Assembly: GCA_030705955.1 (NCBI GenBank)
Contig: JAUZPL010000022.1
Coordinates: 1 to 56,871 of the forward strand
Direction of reading: 5' to 3'
From: Bacillota bacterium
GTDB taxonomy: Bacteria > Bacillota > Bacilli > Bacillales > Cytobacillaceae
Length of the DNA stretch: 56,871 nucleotides
The notes below the pieces were generated by a model that saw nothing but the letters and a program-made list of their open reading frames with translations, searched no databases and was not told the origin of the DNA. Every line of letters starts with the position of its first letter. The first letter of the stretch is position 1. Of the stretch, positions 1 to 8,419 are shown in pieces. The position numbers were made by a program, and so were the translations under genes.

Positions 1-52
1 ATTAATCATTACATGGTTTACTATAACAATTACCGCTATCAGTGGAATTTAA

Positions 53-95
53 AAAAGATGACCCCTAATCAATATAGGAATCATCTTTTAGCTGC
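53..95. terminator. Intergenic hairpin
   Basis: AAAAGATGA at 53-61 pairs with TCATCTTTT at 81-89. It probably ends a gene left of the window. Nothing else is seen in bases 1-130. Confidence 0.45.
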
Positions 96-137
96 TTAAT
101 CTCTTTTTTTATAGTGTCCTTGACATGGGTGCCACTT

Positions 138-176
138 TAAAGAATCCACTTTTGATATTGTGGATTCTTTATTTAT
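138..176. terminator. Intergenic hairpin, terminator-like
   Basis: AAAGAATCCA at 139-148 pairs with TGGATTCTTT at 161-170, followed by an A/T-rich stretch. It lies just upstream of the Spo0E-like gene. Confidence 0.5.
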
Positions 177-296
177 ATTATAGAATTTTCCATTTTAGTG
201 ATTTATTTCACAGTAGAGTTTATAGAAACCAACTATAATTTCCCTATATTTAAATATAAATTAGGCTATTTATCCTATACTCGGGAGCTGGTACTT

Positions 297-479
297 ATGC
301 TAAAAAATTCTTCCGACGTCCTTGAAAGTAAAATTGAAAGGCTAAGAAAAGAATTAATGGTAATTGCTAATAATGAGGGTCTTTGTTGTGAGGAGACTAT
401 TTTAATCAGCCAAAGACTTGATAACTACATCGCAAAATACCAAGCTATCAAAAAAGAAAAAATAAAATTATTTTGTTAA
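297..479 (+). CDS. Spo0E-like aspartyl-phosphate phosphatase
   Basis: A 60-residue protein of the Spo0E family, which dephosphorylates Spo0A~P and so delays sporulation. The family pattern is visible: an N-terminal amphipathic helix (LESKIERLRKELM), a short turn, then SQRLDNYIAKYQ, containing the S-x-x-LD motif whose Asp is essential in Spo0E. The open frame extends to 198. I prefer ATG 297 because GGGAG lies at 283-287 and the extra 33 residues are unlike the family. The gene stands alone between terminator hairpins. Family assignment is good; which sporulation or competence regulator it acts on cannot be told. Confidence 0.75.
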   Translation: MLKNSSDVLESKIERLRKELMVIANNEGLCCEETILISQRLDNYIAKYQAIKKEKIKLFC

Positions 480-486
480 ATAACTT

Positions 487-729
487 TTGCAATTACTACT
501 CCGACAAATTGCAGATGCCATGCCATGTCTCATATTTATATCCTTGGTTTATAGTTTTCTGGTAGTTTATGACTTTTGTTTACTAGAACATGGGTACTAT
601 CAGGTTCGGCAACTACCTGTAAAGCATCCGATGAAGTTGTTTTATCAGTGGTCTTATTTTCTACCGTTTTTGTTTTTTGCTGATTATTGCTTTGCTCACT
701 ACATAATCATAAGGCTTTTTATTGGGTAA
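487..729 (+). CDS. Possible small membrane protein, doubtful
   Basis: An 80-codon open frame beginning with TTG, 8 bases after the Spo0E-like stop. The product would be strongly hydrophobic with about two membrane segments (residues ~12-32 and ~55-78). No convincing ribosome binding site precedes the TTG or the internal ATG at 520. It matches no family I know. Translational coupling to the upstream gene is possible, and so is a chance open frame. Confidence 0.3.
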   Translation: MQLLLRQIADAMPCLIFISLVYSFLVVYDFCLLEHGYYQVRQLPVKHPMKLFYQWSYFLPFLFFADYCFAHYIIIRLFIG

Positions 730-862
730 TTCTACTAAAAACCCGGTAATTTATTATCATTTAATCATTTTAAAAAGTGGGAATTATTTATATTTGTTAA
801 GGAAATATTAAGTTTTCTTTTATAATATTATCTCAAAGGTATACCCCCTTTTATAATAAAAT

Positions 863-899
863 GGGACCCTGCAAGTTAAGAGCAGGGTCCACTTTTTTG
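863..899 (+). terminator. Rho-independent terminator
   Basis: GGGACCCTGC at 863-872 pairs with GCAGGGTCC at 882-890, followed by six T at 893-898. It separates the rightward genes at the window start from leftward desR. Confidence 0.75.
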
Positions 900-928
900 T
901 AATTGATAAATTAAGTATAAAGGGGTTT

Positions 929-1528
929 TTATTTAAACCAACCCTTTTCCTTTGATAGGGTAATAGCTTCAATTCGATTCGTAACCTCAAGCTTATCCAA
1001 AATAGTCGAAATATAATTACGAACAGTTCCTATCGTTATACATAAAAGAGTAGCAATTTCCTTTGTGTTTTTTCCCTCAGCAATTAATTGTAATACCTCC
1101 ATCTCCCGTTCGGTTAGTGGGTTTTCTTCACTATAAACATCATCCATTAATTCAGGAGCAAAAATCCGCCTCCCAGACATTATGTTACGAATAGAATTTG
1201 CTAATTCATCACTCGGACTGTCTTTTAACAAATAACCTTTCACTCCAGCCTTTAATGCCCTTTGAAAATATCCAGAACGAGCAAATGTTGTTAAAATAAT
1301 AACTTTACAATTAGATGACTTAAGATTTTCAGCAGCTTCTAACCCGCTTTTTCCAGGCATTTCAATGTCCATAATACAAACATCAGGCTGAAATTGTTGG
1401 ACTAATTTTATGGCTTCTTCCCCATTACTAGCCTGACCAACCACTTCCATATCCTCTTCAAGATTAAGGAGTGAACCTAATGCTCCCAAAAGCATGCGTT
1501 GATCCTCGGCAATGACTATTCGAATCAT
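929..1528 (-). CDS. desR: DesR, thermosensing response regulator
   Basis: A 199-residue NarL/LuxR-family response regulator. The receiver domain (1-120) has the acidic pocket at E8/D9, phospho-acceptor Asp54 (CIMDIEMPGK) and Lys102 (YLLKDSP). The C-terminal domain (135-197) is a LuxR helix-turn-helix beginning LTEREMEVL. Length, Asp54 position and near-identical stretches match my recollection of Bacillus subtilis DesR, which activates the desaturase gene when membranes stiffen in the cold. It overlaps the end of desK by four bases, so the two are co-translated. The cognate kinase and the regulated gene are both adjacent. Confidence 0.95.
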   Translation of the reverse strand: MIRIVIAEDQRMLLGALGSLLNLEEDMEVVGQASNGEEAIKLVQQFQPDVCIMDIEMPGKSGLEAAENLKSSNCKVIILTTFARSGYFQRALKAGVKGYLLKDSPSDELANSIRNIMSGRRIFAPELMDDVYSEENPLTEREMEVLQLIAEGKNTKEIATLLCITIGTVRNYISTILDKLEVTNRIEAITLSKEKGWFK

Positions 1529-2661
1529 TTTAGTTCCTCCTTCTCGGTAATCCGTACTATATTCGGAACTTTTATCATTAAAGTTGTTCCATCTTTAATG
1601 ATGATATCTAAACTACCATTCACAAACTCTAAGCGTTCGCGCATTCCCATCAGGCCACTCCCTTTTGTAAAATCTTCTCCTTTGATCGTTTTCTTCCCAT
1701 CATCACGAACCATTAAAATACTTTCATCCTCGGTCTGTTCAAGCGAGATATAGCATGTATGTGCTTCACTATGCTTCACAATATTAGTTACTGCCTCTTT
1801 TAAACACATACTTAAAATATTTTCTGTAAGGAGTGAAACATTGGATAGGGTAAAGTCCTGTTCTGCAACTAATTTTATTTGTGCTGCCTTTAAAATTTGC
1901 TTAATACGGACCCATTCATCCTTCAATCGAATTCCGCGCATATTTGCAACCATTTTTCTTACTTCATTTAAAGCAGTTCTAGCTGTTTGCTGTACATCCA
2001 GTAACTCTTCTTTTGCCTGTTCTGGGTCATTATAGATTAACTTCCTCGCCAAGTCGCTTTTTAATCCAATAAGGGATAGTTTTTGCCCTAAAGTGTCATG
2101 GAGATCCCGTGCAATCCTTTGCCGCTCTTCAAGTTTAACCAGCTCTGATATACGTTTATTGGCATCTTCTAATTTTTCTTCAAGTTGTCCCCTCTCCTTT
2201 CTATACCGAAGGCTAAAGGGTAAAAGAATTACACTTATTAAAATAATCAATACAAAAGGAAGCTGTTTCAAAAATAATTCTTGTTGTTGAACAATTTCTA
2301 TGTTAATGACTACTGCAGACCCAACTAAATGGATGAAATATAAGGTTAAAAAAGGAATTCGGTCTTTTATATTGCCAATAAAATAGGCTAGAAAAAAAGC
2401 AAAATAGACATAGTTAAAAAGGATTATTGTTAAAAAGGAAAGACTAATTAAAATACATGTCCATACATATACTGGCCATCCTTTTGAAATAAAAGCAAAA
2501 CGATAGAAAATAAAGAACAAAATAGTAATGGTTATTCCAATAAAAATTTTAACTGTGGAAGTAGTTTGAAAAATAAAATAAAACGGTAAAATACTGAGAA
2601 CCGTCCATATATAAGGGGAAATTCCTGTGCTTTTAAGAATGGTACGATACTTTTTTAACAT
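1525..2661 (-). CDS. desK: DesK, membrane-fluidity sensor histidine kinase
   Basis: A multi-pass sensor kinase that autophosphorylates when lipids order at low temperature. Residues 1-155 form about four or five membrane segments with no large external domain. A coiled linker (155-180) leads to the HisKA_3 box RQRIARDLHDTLGQ with His188, exactly the position known in B. subtilis DesK. The C-terminal ATPase domain shows an N-box (EAVTNIVKH) and a G-box (GSGLMGMRERL). The frame could start at 2673. ATG 2661 is preferred because GGGGG lies just before it and the product then begins like the known protein. Confidence 0.95.
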   Translation of the reverse strand: MLKKYRTILKSTGISPYIWTVLSILPFYFIFQTTSTVKIFIGITITILFFIFYRFAFISKGWPVYVWTCILISLSFLTIILFNYVYFAFFLAYFIGNIKDRIPFLTLYFIHLVGSAVVINIEIVQQQELFLKQLPFVLIILISVILLPFSLRYRKERGQLEEKLEDANKRISELVKLEERQRIARDLHDTLGQKLSLIGLKSDLARKLIYNDPEQAKEELLDVQQTARTALNEVRKMVANMRGIRLKDEWVRIKQILKAAQIKLVAEQDFTLSNVSLLTENILSMCLKEAVTNIVKHSEAHTCYISLEQTEDESILMVRDDGKKTIKGEDFTKGSGLMGMRERLEFVNGSLDIIIKDGTTLMIKVPNIVRITEKEELK

Positions 2662-2722
2662 AGATACCCCCATCTAATTCCAACTTTTTCATCCTAAGTG
2701 TACCATAACATTACCTTAATAC

Positions 2723-2756
2723 TAAAAATCCCTCTTATCATAGGAAGCATAAGAGG
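2723..2756 (-). terminator. Terminator after des
   Basis: CCTCTTAT at 2731-2738 pairs with ATAAGAGG at 2749-2756. Read leftward, the stem is followed by TTTTT at 2728-2724. It separates des from desKR, which therefore probably has its own promoter or depends on read-through. Confidence 0.65.
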
Positions 2757-2764
2757 AGATTTCT

Positions 2765-3799
2765 TTAATTTTCTATTTTTATTTTAACAGGGGCATATTT
2801 CTTCCTCCACCCCTTTATCTCATAGAAACTAACAAAGTTTTCTTTTTCCTCATCCCATAAACGAAACTTAAGTGAACGTAAACTTGTTGATAAAGTAATT
2901 TTTGGGACACTATGCAATGGTAATGTTTGATCATGTGCCTTTTCAAGTCTATAGTTTGGAACTCTTGGATTTAAGTGATGTACGTGGTGAAAGCCAATAT
3001 TTCCTGTGAGCCATTGTAAGACCCTTGGTAGCTTATAGAAAGAACTACCCTCAACGGCTGCCTTTACATATTCCCAATCTCGGTCGCCTTCATAATAGGA
3101 ATTTTCAAAAGTATGCTGTACGTAAAATAGCCAAATACCAAGAGAACCAGAAATTAAGAAGATTGGAGCTTGAACGAGTAAGAAATTTTCCCAACCAATT
3201 AATAATGAAAGTACAACTGCGAAAAATAAAATTAATATATTCGTTAAATATGTGTTATTGCGTTCTTTACGCTTTGCACCTTTATGATTAAATCGATTTT
3301 TTAAAAGAAAAACATAAATGGGACCTAATCCAAACATAACAAATGGATTTCGGTATAGGCGATACGCAATTTTAAGCCAGGTAGAAGCTTTAATGTATTC
3401 CTCAACAGTTAGTACCCATATATCACCTACTCCACGTTTATCAAGGTTTCCGCTTGTAGCATGATGTATGGCATGATCATGTCCCCATTGGTCAAAAGGA
3501 AACAGTGTCAAAACGCCAGTAAGAGTACCAATTATTCTATTTACTTTTCGATTTTTAAAGAAAGAATAATGGGTGCAATCATGGAAAATGATAAAGGTTC
3601 TGATTAAGAATCCAGCTGCGATTACCGCAAAAACAAGAGTTAATCCATAAGAAATTGACAAGCATTTGTAAGCTAAATACCACGAGAACAAAAATGGACC
3701 AATTGTATTCAATATCTGCCATATGCTTTCTTTTACTGTGGAATTTTCAAAAGGGGCAACCTGCTTTTTTAAATTTTTCATATTTTGTTGAATATTCAT
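2765..3799 (-). CDS. des: Des, membrane acyl-lipid desaturase
   Basis: A 344-residue integral membrane di-iron desaturase that introduces a double bond into existing phospholipid acyl chains. It carries the three histidine boxes of the family: HDCTH at 73-77, HDHAIHH at 107-113 and HHVHH near 275. Hydrophobic segments lie near 30-70 and 190-240. Residue count and boxes fit B. subtilis Des (delta-5 desaturase). It lies immediately upstream of desK-desR in the same orientation, giving the complete cold-response set. A GGAGGGG ribosome binding site precedes the ATG. The bond position introduced is inferred from the family. Confidence 0.92.
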   Translation of the reverse strand: MNIQQNMKNLKKQVAPFENSTVKESIWQILNTIGPFLFSWYLAYKCLSISYGLTLVFAVIAAGFLIRTFIIFHDCTHYSFFKNRKVNRIIGTLTGVLTLFPFDQWGHDHAIHHATSGNLDKRGVGDIWVLTVEEYIKASTWLKIAYRLYRNPFVMFGLGPIYVFLLKNRFNHKGAKRKERNNTYLTNILILFFAVVLSLLIGWENFLLVQAPIFLISGSLGIWLFYVQHTFENSYYEGDRDWEYVKAAVEGSSFYKLPRVLQWLTGNIGFHHVHHLNPRVPNYRLEKAHDQTLPLHSVPKITLSTSLRSLKFRLWDEEKENFVSFYEIKGWRKKYAPVKIKIEN

Positions 3800-3834
3800 T
3801 TTGTGTTTTCCCCTCCACTATGTTGTTAATTTAA

Positions 3835-3900
3835 ATTATAAATAAATAAATAATAAGCTTGAAGTAGTATGTGTCATGTTAAGACTATGATGAATGTCAT
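3835..3900 (-). promoter_or_regulatory. Candidate des promoter and DesR operator
   Basis: Read leftward there is a -10 TATAAT (3840-3835) and, after a 17-base spacer, a weak -35 TTCAAG (3863-3858). Just upstream are TCAT/ATGA half-sites: TCAT at 3874-3877, ATGA at 3887-3890 and GTCAT at 3896-3900. A weak -35 with an inverted repeat directly upstream is what an activator-dependent promoter needs, and DesR is known to bind upstream of des. Assignment to DesR is inference. The rest of the 3801-4171 gap holds no gene I can support. Confidence 0.5.
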
Positions 3901-4171
3901 ATAAACCTTTTGTTAGTTTGGCAATTAAGTCAAAATATAATCTTTAATTTTTCCTTTTTATCCAACACTTTATTTCAACTAGAAGAATAAAATTAAAACG
4001 AAGGGAGTGTGATTTTTTCGTGGACAGTTCCAGTAGTAGGTTTAGGGAAGTAAATATTTTATTTGGAGTTCATGGTATTCATTATTCCTCAGCTGGAAGC
4101 TTCTACGGAAAATACTGCTTCCGTTTATGAATAATGTTATTATGACTCCCAATACTTTGGGAGGTGTCAAT

Positions 4172-4714
4172 ATGATGATGTTCAATACTCCAAAAAGAAT
4201 TGGTGTAAAACAACTAAAATTAGATGGAATCCATGGATTTGATATTGAATTAAATAATGAGGATAGGAAAAGAATTGACCGCCTTGTTGATAGCTATGAA
4301 AAAAGCATTTTAATCCACTTGGATGAAGAATACTTCCGAAAAACATCTTGGTCAGATCGGCTAGCAGATAGGATTTCTTCATTTGGGGGAAGTTGGAAAT
4401 TTATTTTATCATTTGGATTTTTTCTTTGTTTTTGGATGGTATGGAATTCGCTTACCTTTACTCAGCATTTTGATAAAAGGCCATTCATTCTGCTCAATTT
4501 AATCTTATCCTTTATAGCTGCTTTTCAGGCTCCAATCATCATGATGAGTCAAAACCGTCAAGCAGCTCGTGATAAACATGAATCAATCATTGATTTTGCC
4601 ATTAACTATAAGGCAGAACAAGAAATTGATGATTTACAAAGCCATCTTCATATTATTGAAAATGAATTAAATTCGATAAAATTGCTTTTACAAAGAGAGG
4701 AAATTAAAAAATGA
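4172..4714 (+). CDS. DUF1003 membrane protein
   Basis: A protein of about 181 residues. A soluble N-terminal half (1-75) is followed by the DUF1003 core: a conserved entry helix (ADRISSFGGSWKFI), two membrane segments around 78-98 and 108-130, and a QNRQAARDKHESIIDF stretch after the second. The C-terminus (~140-175) is a predicted coiled coil. The family function is unknown. The frame is open from ATG 4127, but GGGAGGTG at about 4159-4166 places the start at ATG 4172. It runs rightward, divergent from des, and ends in its own terminator. Confidence 0.8.
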   Translation: MMMFNTPKRIGVKQLKLDGIHGFDIELNNEDRKRIDRLVDSYEKSILIHLDEEYFRKTSWSDRLADRISSFGGSWKFILSFGFFLCFWMVWNSLTFTQHFDKRPFILLNLILSFIAAFQAPIIMMSQNRQAARDKHESIIDFAINYKAEQEIDDLQSHLHIIENELNSIKLLLQREEIKK

Positions 4715-4726
4715 CTTCTATTTGTT

Positions 4727-4763
4727 ACCCGTTTTAGCTAGTTAGCTTAAACGGGTTTTTAAT
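4727..4763 (+). terminator. Rho-independent terminator
   Basis: ACCCGTTT at 4727-4734 pairs with AAACGGGT at 4749-4756, followed by TTTTAATTTT. It ends the DUF1003 gene. Confidence 0.75.
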
Positions 4764-4832
4764 TTTATTGTAGTAAAGGCTGGAAGTTTGGGGAAATTAA
4801 GTTATATTTCAAAGTTATTGGAGGGAATGGCA

Positions 4833-5657
4833 ATGGAACAAGCTGTTTTAACAGGACACCATATGGTAAATGGAATAAATGTTTACTATGAATTTCATCG
4901 GAACCAAAACAACAAAACAGTTGTTTTATTGCATGGATTTCTTTCTTCTACTTTTACATTCCGCCATTTAATTCCGCTACTTTCCCGTGATTATCAAGTA
5001 CTTTCTGTGGACTTACCTCCATTTGGAAAGAGTGAAAAATCAAGACACTTCAATTACTCATATAAAAATATGGCACAAACAGTTATTCAGCTTATTGATT
5101 CCTTTGGAATTAAAGCACCCGTTTTTATTGGACATTCCATGGGTGGACAGGTAGTTCTTAATATTCTTCATCTCATGCCTGATATAGCTGAAAAAGTTGT
5201 ACTTCTATCAAGTTCTTCCTATCTTAAACGGTCAAAGTGGCAATTTAGGTTATTTAGCTATTTCCCTTTTTCTTCGTATTTTGTAAGGCGATGGCTTGAG
5301 AAAACAGGAATTATAAAAAATCTTCAGCAATCCATTTATAATCATTCTTTAATTAATAATGAGATGATTGATGGGTATTTACAGCCTTTTTTACAAAATA
5401 AAATTTTCGCAGCATTAACGAGAATGATTCGTGATTGGGAAGGCGATCTTCCATCAAAAGTATTAAACCAAATTAATACAAATTGCCTGTTAATTTGGGG
5501 AGATCACGATCAATCCCAACCACTTTTTGTCGGAGAACGCCTTAAAAATGATCTTATGAATTCCAAACTTATTATCCTTGAAGAAACCGGTCACGCTTTA
5601 CCTGAGGAGCGACCTCATGAACTATATCAATACATCAAAGATTTTTTAAATATTTAA
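4833..5657 (+). CDS. Alpha/beta hydrolase
   Basis: A 274-residue single-domain alpha/beta hydrolase. The oxyanion motif LLHGF is at 33-37 and the nucleophile elbow GHSMGG has Ser102. The likely acid is the first Asp of WGDHD, and the catalytic His is in ETGHALPEE. No signal peptide is seen, so it is probably cytosolic. GGAGGG at 4820-4825 fits ATG 4833 with a 7-base gap. The upstream ATG 4827 is too close and 4788 has no site. The substrate cannot be predicted; esterase or C-C bond hydrolase activity is typical of the family. Confidence 0.85.
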   Translation: MEQAVLTGHHMVNGINVYYEFHRNQNNKTVVLLHGFLSSTFTFRHLIPLLSRDYQVLSVDLPPFGKSEKSRHFNYSYKNMAQTVIQLIDSFGIKAPVFIGHSMGGQVVLNILHLMPDIAEKVVLLSSSSYLKRSKWQFRLFSYFPFSSYFVRRWLEKTGIIKNLQQSIYNHSLINNEMIDGYLQPFLQNKIFAALTRMIRDWEGDLPSKVLNQINTNCLLIWGDHDQSQPLFVGERLKNDLMNSKLIILEETGHALPEERPHELYQYIKDFLNI

Positions 5658-5715
5658 CCAATGAGGTAATAATAGACAAGAAAAGCAACAAATTTATTTA
5701 GAAAACAGTTAACTA

Positions 5716-5760
5716 CAAAAGTTTAGTAATGTTATAATTTTTAACATTACTAGACTTTTG
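5716..5760. repeat. Long near-perfect inverted repeat
   Basis: A 19-base arm at 5716-5734 pairs with 5742-5760 with one G-T wobble around a 7-base A/T loop. It follows the hydrolase gene and is longer than ordinary terminators here. It may act as a terminator or RNA stabiliser for either direction. Confidence 0.6.
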
Positions 5761-5863
5761 CTGCAATTTTAGGTGGTGAACAAAAAAGGAGAGTTTTTGT
5801 AAAACCACGCTGAAAGCTTTTTGGAATCCTAGTTCTATCATAGGGTTTTCTTTTCCATAAATA

Positions 5864-5910
5864 AAAAAAGAATTCCGGGCCAACCAAACGTGGCCAGGGA
5901 TTCTTTTTTT
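5864..5910. terminator. Bidirectional terminator at the ilvA end
   Basis: An AAAAAAAGAAT arm with an inner GGCCA pairs with TGGCC and ATTCTTTTTTT. There are T runs for both directions. It overlaps the ilvA stop region. Confidence 0.7.
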
Positions 5911-7177
5911 ATACAAGCATTTGAAATAAAGTGCTGTCCTTATTAACCTCCATGTAGAAAAATCCTTTTGCTTTGATCCTTTCCATTAGCGGTTCATAAT
6001 CTTCTCTATCCTTTAATTCAATTCCGACTAGAGCTGGCCCCCTCTCCTTATTATTTTTCTTTGTATATTCAAATCTATTAATATCATCATTTGGCCCAAG
6101 CACGTCATCTAAAAATTCCCTTAGCGCCCCGGGACGCTGTGGAAATTGAATAATAAAATAATGTTGAAGGCCTTCATAAATCATAGATCGCTCTTTAATT
6201 TCCTGCATTCGGCCAATATCATTATTTCCACCACTCACAATACAAACAACTGTTTTCCCTTTAATTTCTTCTGCATACATATCAAGGGCTGCAATTGAAA
6301 GTGCACCTGTTGGTTCAACAACAATTGCATTTTCATTATATAAGGAAAGGAGCGTTGAACAAACCTTTCCTTCTGGTATAACCACTATATCATCTAAAAT
6401 TTCTTTGCAAATTTGATAAGTCATAGATCCAACTGTTTTTACAGCAGCACCATCTACAAAAGAATCTATTTCAGCTAATGAGGTTACTTTACCTCTAAGC
6501 ATGGATTCCTTCATTCCAGAAGCACCAAGCGGTTCAACACCAATTAATTTTGTTTCTGATGAAAAACTTCTAAAGTAGGTGCCTACACCAGACATTAGAC
6601 CACCCCCTCCTATTGCTCCAAAGAGGTAATCAATTTTATCCTGACATTCATTTAGAAGCTCGACTCCAATGGTGCCTTGCCCTGCAATGACGTCTAAATC
6701 ATCAAAAGGATGAATAAAAGTGCGTTTCTCCGCTTTTCCACAGGCTACAGCTTTTTCATAGGCATCGTCGAAGGTATCACCTGTTAAAACAATTTCAACA
6801 TTATCTCGGCCCCAAAATTTGACCTGATTCACCTTTTGTTTTGGTGTTGTGCTAGGCATGAAAATTTTACCGTTAATATTTAATAACTTACAAGAATAGG
6901 CAACTCCTTGAGCATGGTTTCCAGCGCTAGCACATATAATACCATTTTCCAATTCCTCATCATTTAGCTTCTTAATACGGTTATAGGCACCCCTAATTTT
7001 AAATGAGCGTACACTTTGTAAATCCTCTCTCTTTAAATAAAGAGTACAGCCATATCGCTCTGATAATAGAGGATTGAATTGTAAAGGAGTTGGTGAAATA
7101 ACTCCTTTTAGTGTTTGACTTGCCATAATAATATCATCGACATGAAAGCCTTTTTCAATATGTACATGTTTTGTCAT
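5909..7177 (-). CDS. ilvA: IlvA, biosynthetic threonine ammonia-lyase
   Basis: A 422-residue PLP enzyme that deaminates threonine to 2-oxobutanoate, the first committed step of isoleucine synthesis. Lys60 in SFKIRGAYNR is the PLP lysine. GAIGGGGLMSG is the phosphate-binding glycine loop. The C-terminal ~100 residues form one ACT-like regulatory domain, as in the Bacillus-type biosynthetic enzyme and unlike the catabolic TdcB. A GGAGGG site precedes the ATG. The gene is monocistronic and follows a T-box leader whose specifier codon reads isoleucine, which supports the biosynthetic role. Confidence 0.95.
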   Translation of the reverse strand: MTKHVHIEKGFHVDDIIMASQTLKGVISPTPLQFNPLLSERYGCTLYLKREDLQSVRSFKIRGAYNRIKKLNDEELENGIICASAGNHAQGVAYSCKLLNINGKIFMPSTTPKQKVNQVKFWGRDNVEIVLTGDTFDDAYEKAVACGKAEKRTFIHPFDDLDVIAGQGTIGVELLNECQDKIDYLFGAIGGGGLMSGVGTYFRSFSSETKLIGVEPLGASGMKESMLRGKVTSLAEIDSFVDGAAVKTVGSMTYQICKEILDDIVVIPEGKVCSTLLSLYNENAIVVEPTGALSIAALDMYAEEIKGKTVVCIVSGGNNDIGRMQEIKERSMIYEGLQHYFIIQFPQRPGALREFLDDVLGPNDDINRFEYTKKNNKERGPALVGIELKDREDYEPLMERIKAKGFFYMEVNKDSTLFQMLV

Positions 7178-7221
7178 ACTACTTTTCCCTCCAGTAAAAG
7201 GTATCCCTTTTTTATGAACAC

Positions 7222-7495
7222 AAAAAAACCCGTCCCTATGGATAGGGACGAGTTGACTCGCGATACCACCCTACTTCCGCAGTCAAAAATAAAAATAAAG
7301 CTGCGGCACTCGAATAACGTACTTCATACGTGTTCCATTGTAACGGCGGAATTTCCGGCAAAGCTTACTTTTCCTTTCAGCCATGCATCTCTAGGATGAT
7401 TTTCGGATAAATCTGGACATCGAATTCCACCAAGATCGACTCTCTTTAGACCAGCATATATCTTACTATTCCCATCATCGATTTTCATTTAATAT
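7222..7495 (-). promoter_or_regulatory. Isoleucine T-box leader of ilvA
   Basis: The conserved T-box AGGGTGGTATCGCG lies at 7272-7259 on the minus strand. Stem I has an AGTA/CGAAA loop-E pair and an AGAGAG element. The triplet immediately after CGAAA, at 7400-7398, is ATC, which reads isoleucine by comparison with glyQS-type leaders, where the specifier follows GAAA. The terminator pairs 7254-7242 with 7239-7227 and is followed by T at 7228-7222. Uncharged tRNA-Ile would favour the antiterminator and raise ilvA expression. Confidence 0.92.
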
Positions 7496-7502
7496 AAAAA
7501 TA

Positions 7503-7531
7503 AGAGTAACACCATACGGAGGAGTAGTCAA
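7503..7531 (-). promoter_or_regulatory. Promoter of the ilvA T-box transcript
   Basis: Read leftward: -35 TTGACT (7531-7526), 17-base spacer, -10 TACTCT (7508-7503). Transcription would start near 7496, just before stem I of the T-box. Confidence 0.6.
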
Positions 7532-7569
7532 TATTTTTTGTATATTTAAACTTTTCGGAATTAAATTTT

Positions 7570-8133
7570 TCATCTCTTTAAATAATCTAAATCCCATAAC
7601 TCTGAATTAGATGTAGTAACTGCAGTTGCACCTGCTGCCAAGGAAAGTTCAATATCCTTAGGTGTGCGAATAAATCCCCCTGCTAAGATAGGAATGTTAA
7701 CCTTTTTCAAAACCTCATTTACGATTTCGGGCATTTTTCCTGGTAATATTTCGACATAATCTGGGTTCACTTTCATGACAATGGAATAGAACTTTTCTAG
7801 TGCTTGTGAATCGATTAAAAATCCACGTAATACAGTAACAATTCCTTTTTGTTTCGCCTTAGTTATGACGTTTGTGCGGGTGGAAATAATACCATAAGGT
7901 TTGAATTCCTGGCATAAAAATTCTGTTGAATAATCATCCCCTTTTAAGCCCTGGATGAGGTCTGCATGGATTAAAATTTTCTTATGGTTTTTGTTCACTA
8001 GTTCCATCAAATTTTTTAATTGAGCGATGTGAGCATCCAAAAGAACGCCATATAGACAATGACCATTCAAAAATATTTCAAGTTGTTTTGGGTTTCTAAT
8101 GGCAGGAATTATATTCTGTCCATTAAATGCCAT
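7570..8133 (-). CDS. glpP: GlpP-like glycerol-3-phosphate antiterminator
   Basis: A 187-residue GlpP-family protein. In Bacillus, GlpP bound to glycerol-3-phosphate prevents termination in glp leaders. Family signatures include the N-terminal AIRNPKQLE stretch, LIQGLKGDDYS, EILPGKMPE and the glycine-rich phosphate site PILAGGFI. It normally sits with glpFKD. Here it is the last gene of the dha operon, 3 bases after the HPr gene, with an AAAGGGAG site. It may be a second copy tuning glycerol genes to dihydroxyacetone flux. No glp genes are in the window. Confidence 0.88.
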   Translation of the reverse strand: MAFNGQNIIPAIRNPKQLEIFLNGHCLYGVLLDAHIAQLKNLMELVNKNHKKILIHADLIQGLKGDDYSTEFLCQEFKPYGIISTRTNVITKAKQKGIVTVLRGFLIDSQALEKFYSIVMKVNPDYVEILPGKMPEIVNEVLKKVNIPILAGGFIRTPKDIELSLAAGATAVTTSNSELWDLDYLKR

Positions 8134-8136
8134 AAG

Positions 8137-8391
8137 TCACTCCCTTTGTAAAAAAGAAGCTAACCATTCCATGGTTGTTTCTTCATCTGGACCATCCACA
8201 ATAATATTGACAATTGCACCTTCTCTAATTGATGAAGTCATCATGTTAAGTATACTTTTTGCGTTATAGTGTTTTGTTCCGTCTATTATTTCTACCGAAC
8301 TAGAAAAAGCTTTTAGTCCTTTCACAAGCTCTGCGGATGGTCTTGCATGTAATCCATTTTCTAACATAATGGTTATTTCTTTCTTTATCAT
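8137..8391 (-). CDS. HPr-type phosphocarrier of the dha operon
   Basis: An 84-residue HPr. Starting at ATG 8391 puts the catalytic His at residue 15 (NGLHARPS) and Ser at residue 46 (NAKSIL), the exact positions of PtsH. Both the PEP-dependent His site and the HprK-type Ser site are therefore present. The frame extends to a GTG at 8400 that overlaps the ribosome binding site. Its place between dhaM and glpP suggests it passes phosphate from Enzyme I to DhaM. In Escherichia coli the HPr unit is fused into DhaM; here it is a separate gene. General PtsH is expected elsewhere on the chromosome. Confidence 0.88.
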   Translation of the reverse strand: MIKKEITIMLENGLHARPSAELVKGLKAFSSSVEIIDGTKHYNAKSILNMMTSSIREGAIVNIIVDGPDEETTMEWLASFLQRE

Positions 8392-8419
8392 TTTTTTCAC
8401 CTTCTTGAATGCCTTAAAA

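Noticed and set aside
4020-4130. Short GTG-initiated frame (36 codons) upstream of the DUF1003 gene
   Set aside because: The GGGAG is too far from the GTG, the product resembles nothing, and the frame overlaps the likely leader of the DUF1003 gene.
5713-5916. 67-codon open frame on the minus strand after the alpha/beta hydrolase
   Set aside because: It runs through the inverted repeat and the ilvA terminator, has no ribosome binding site and no family resemblance.
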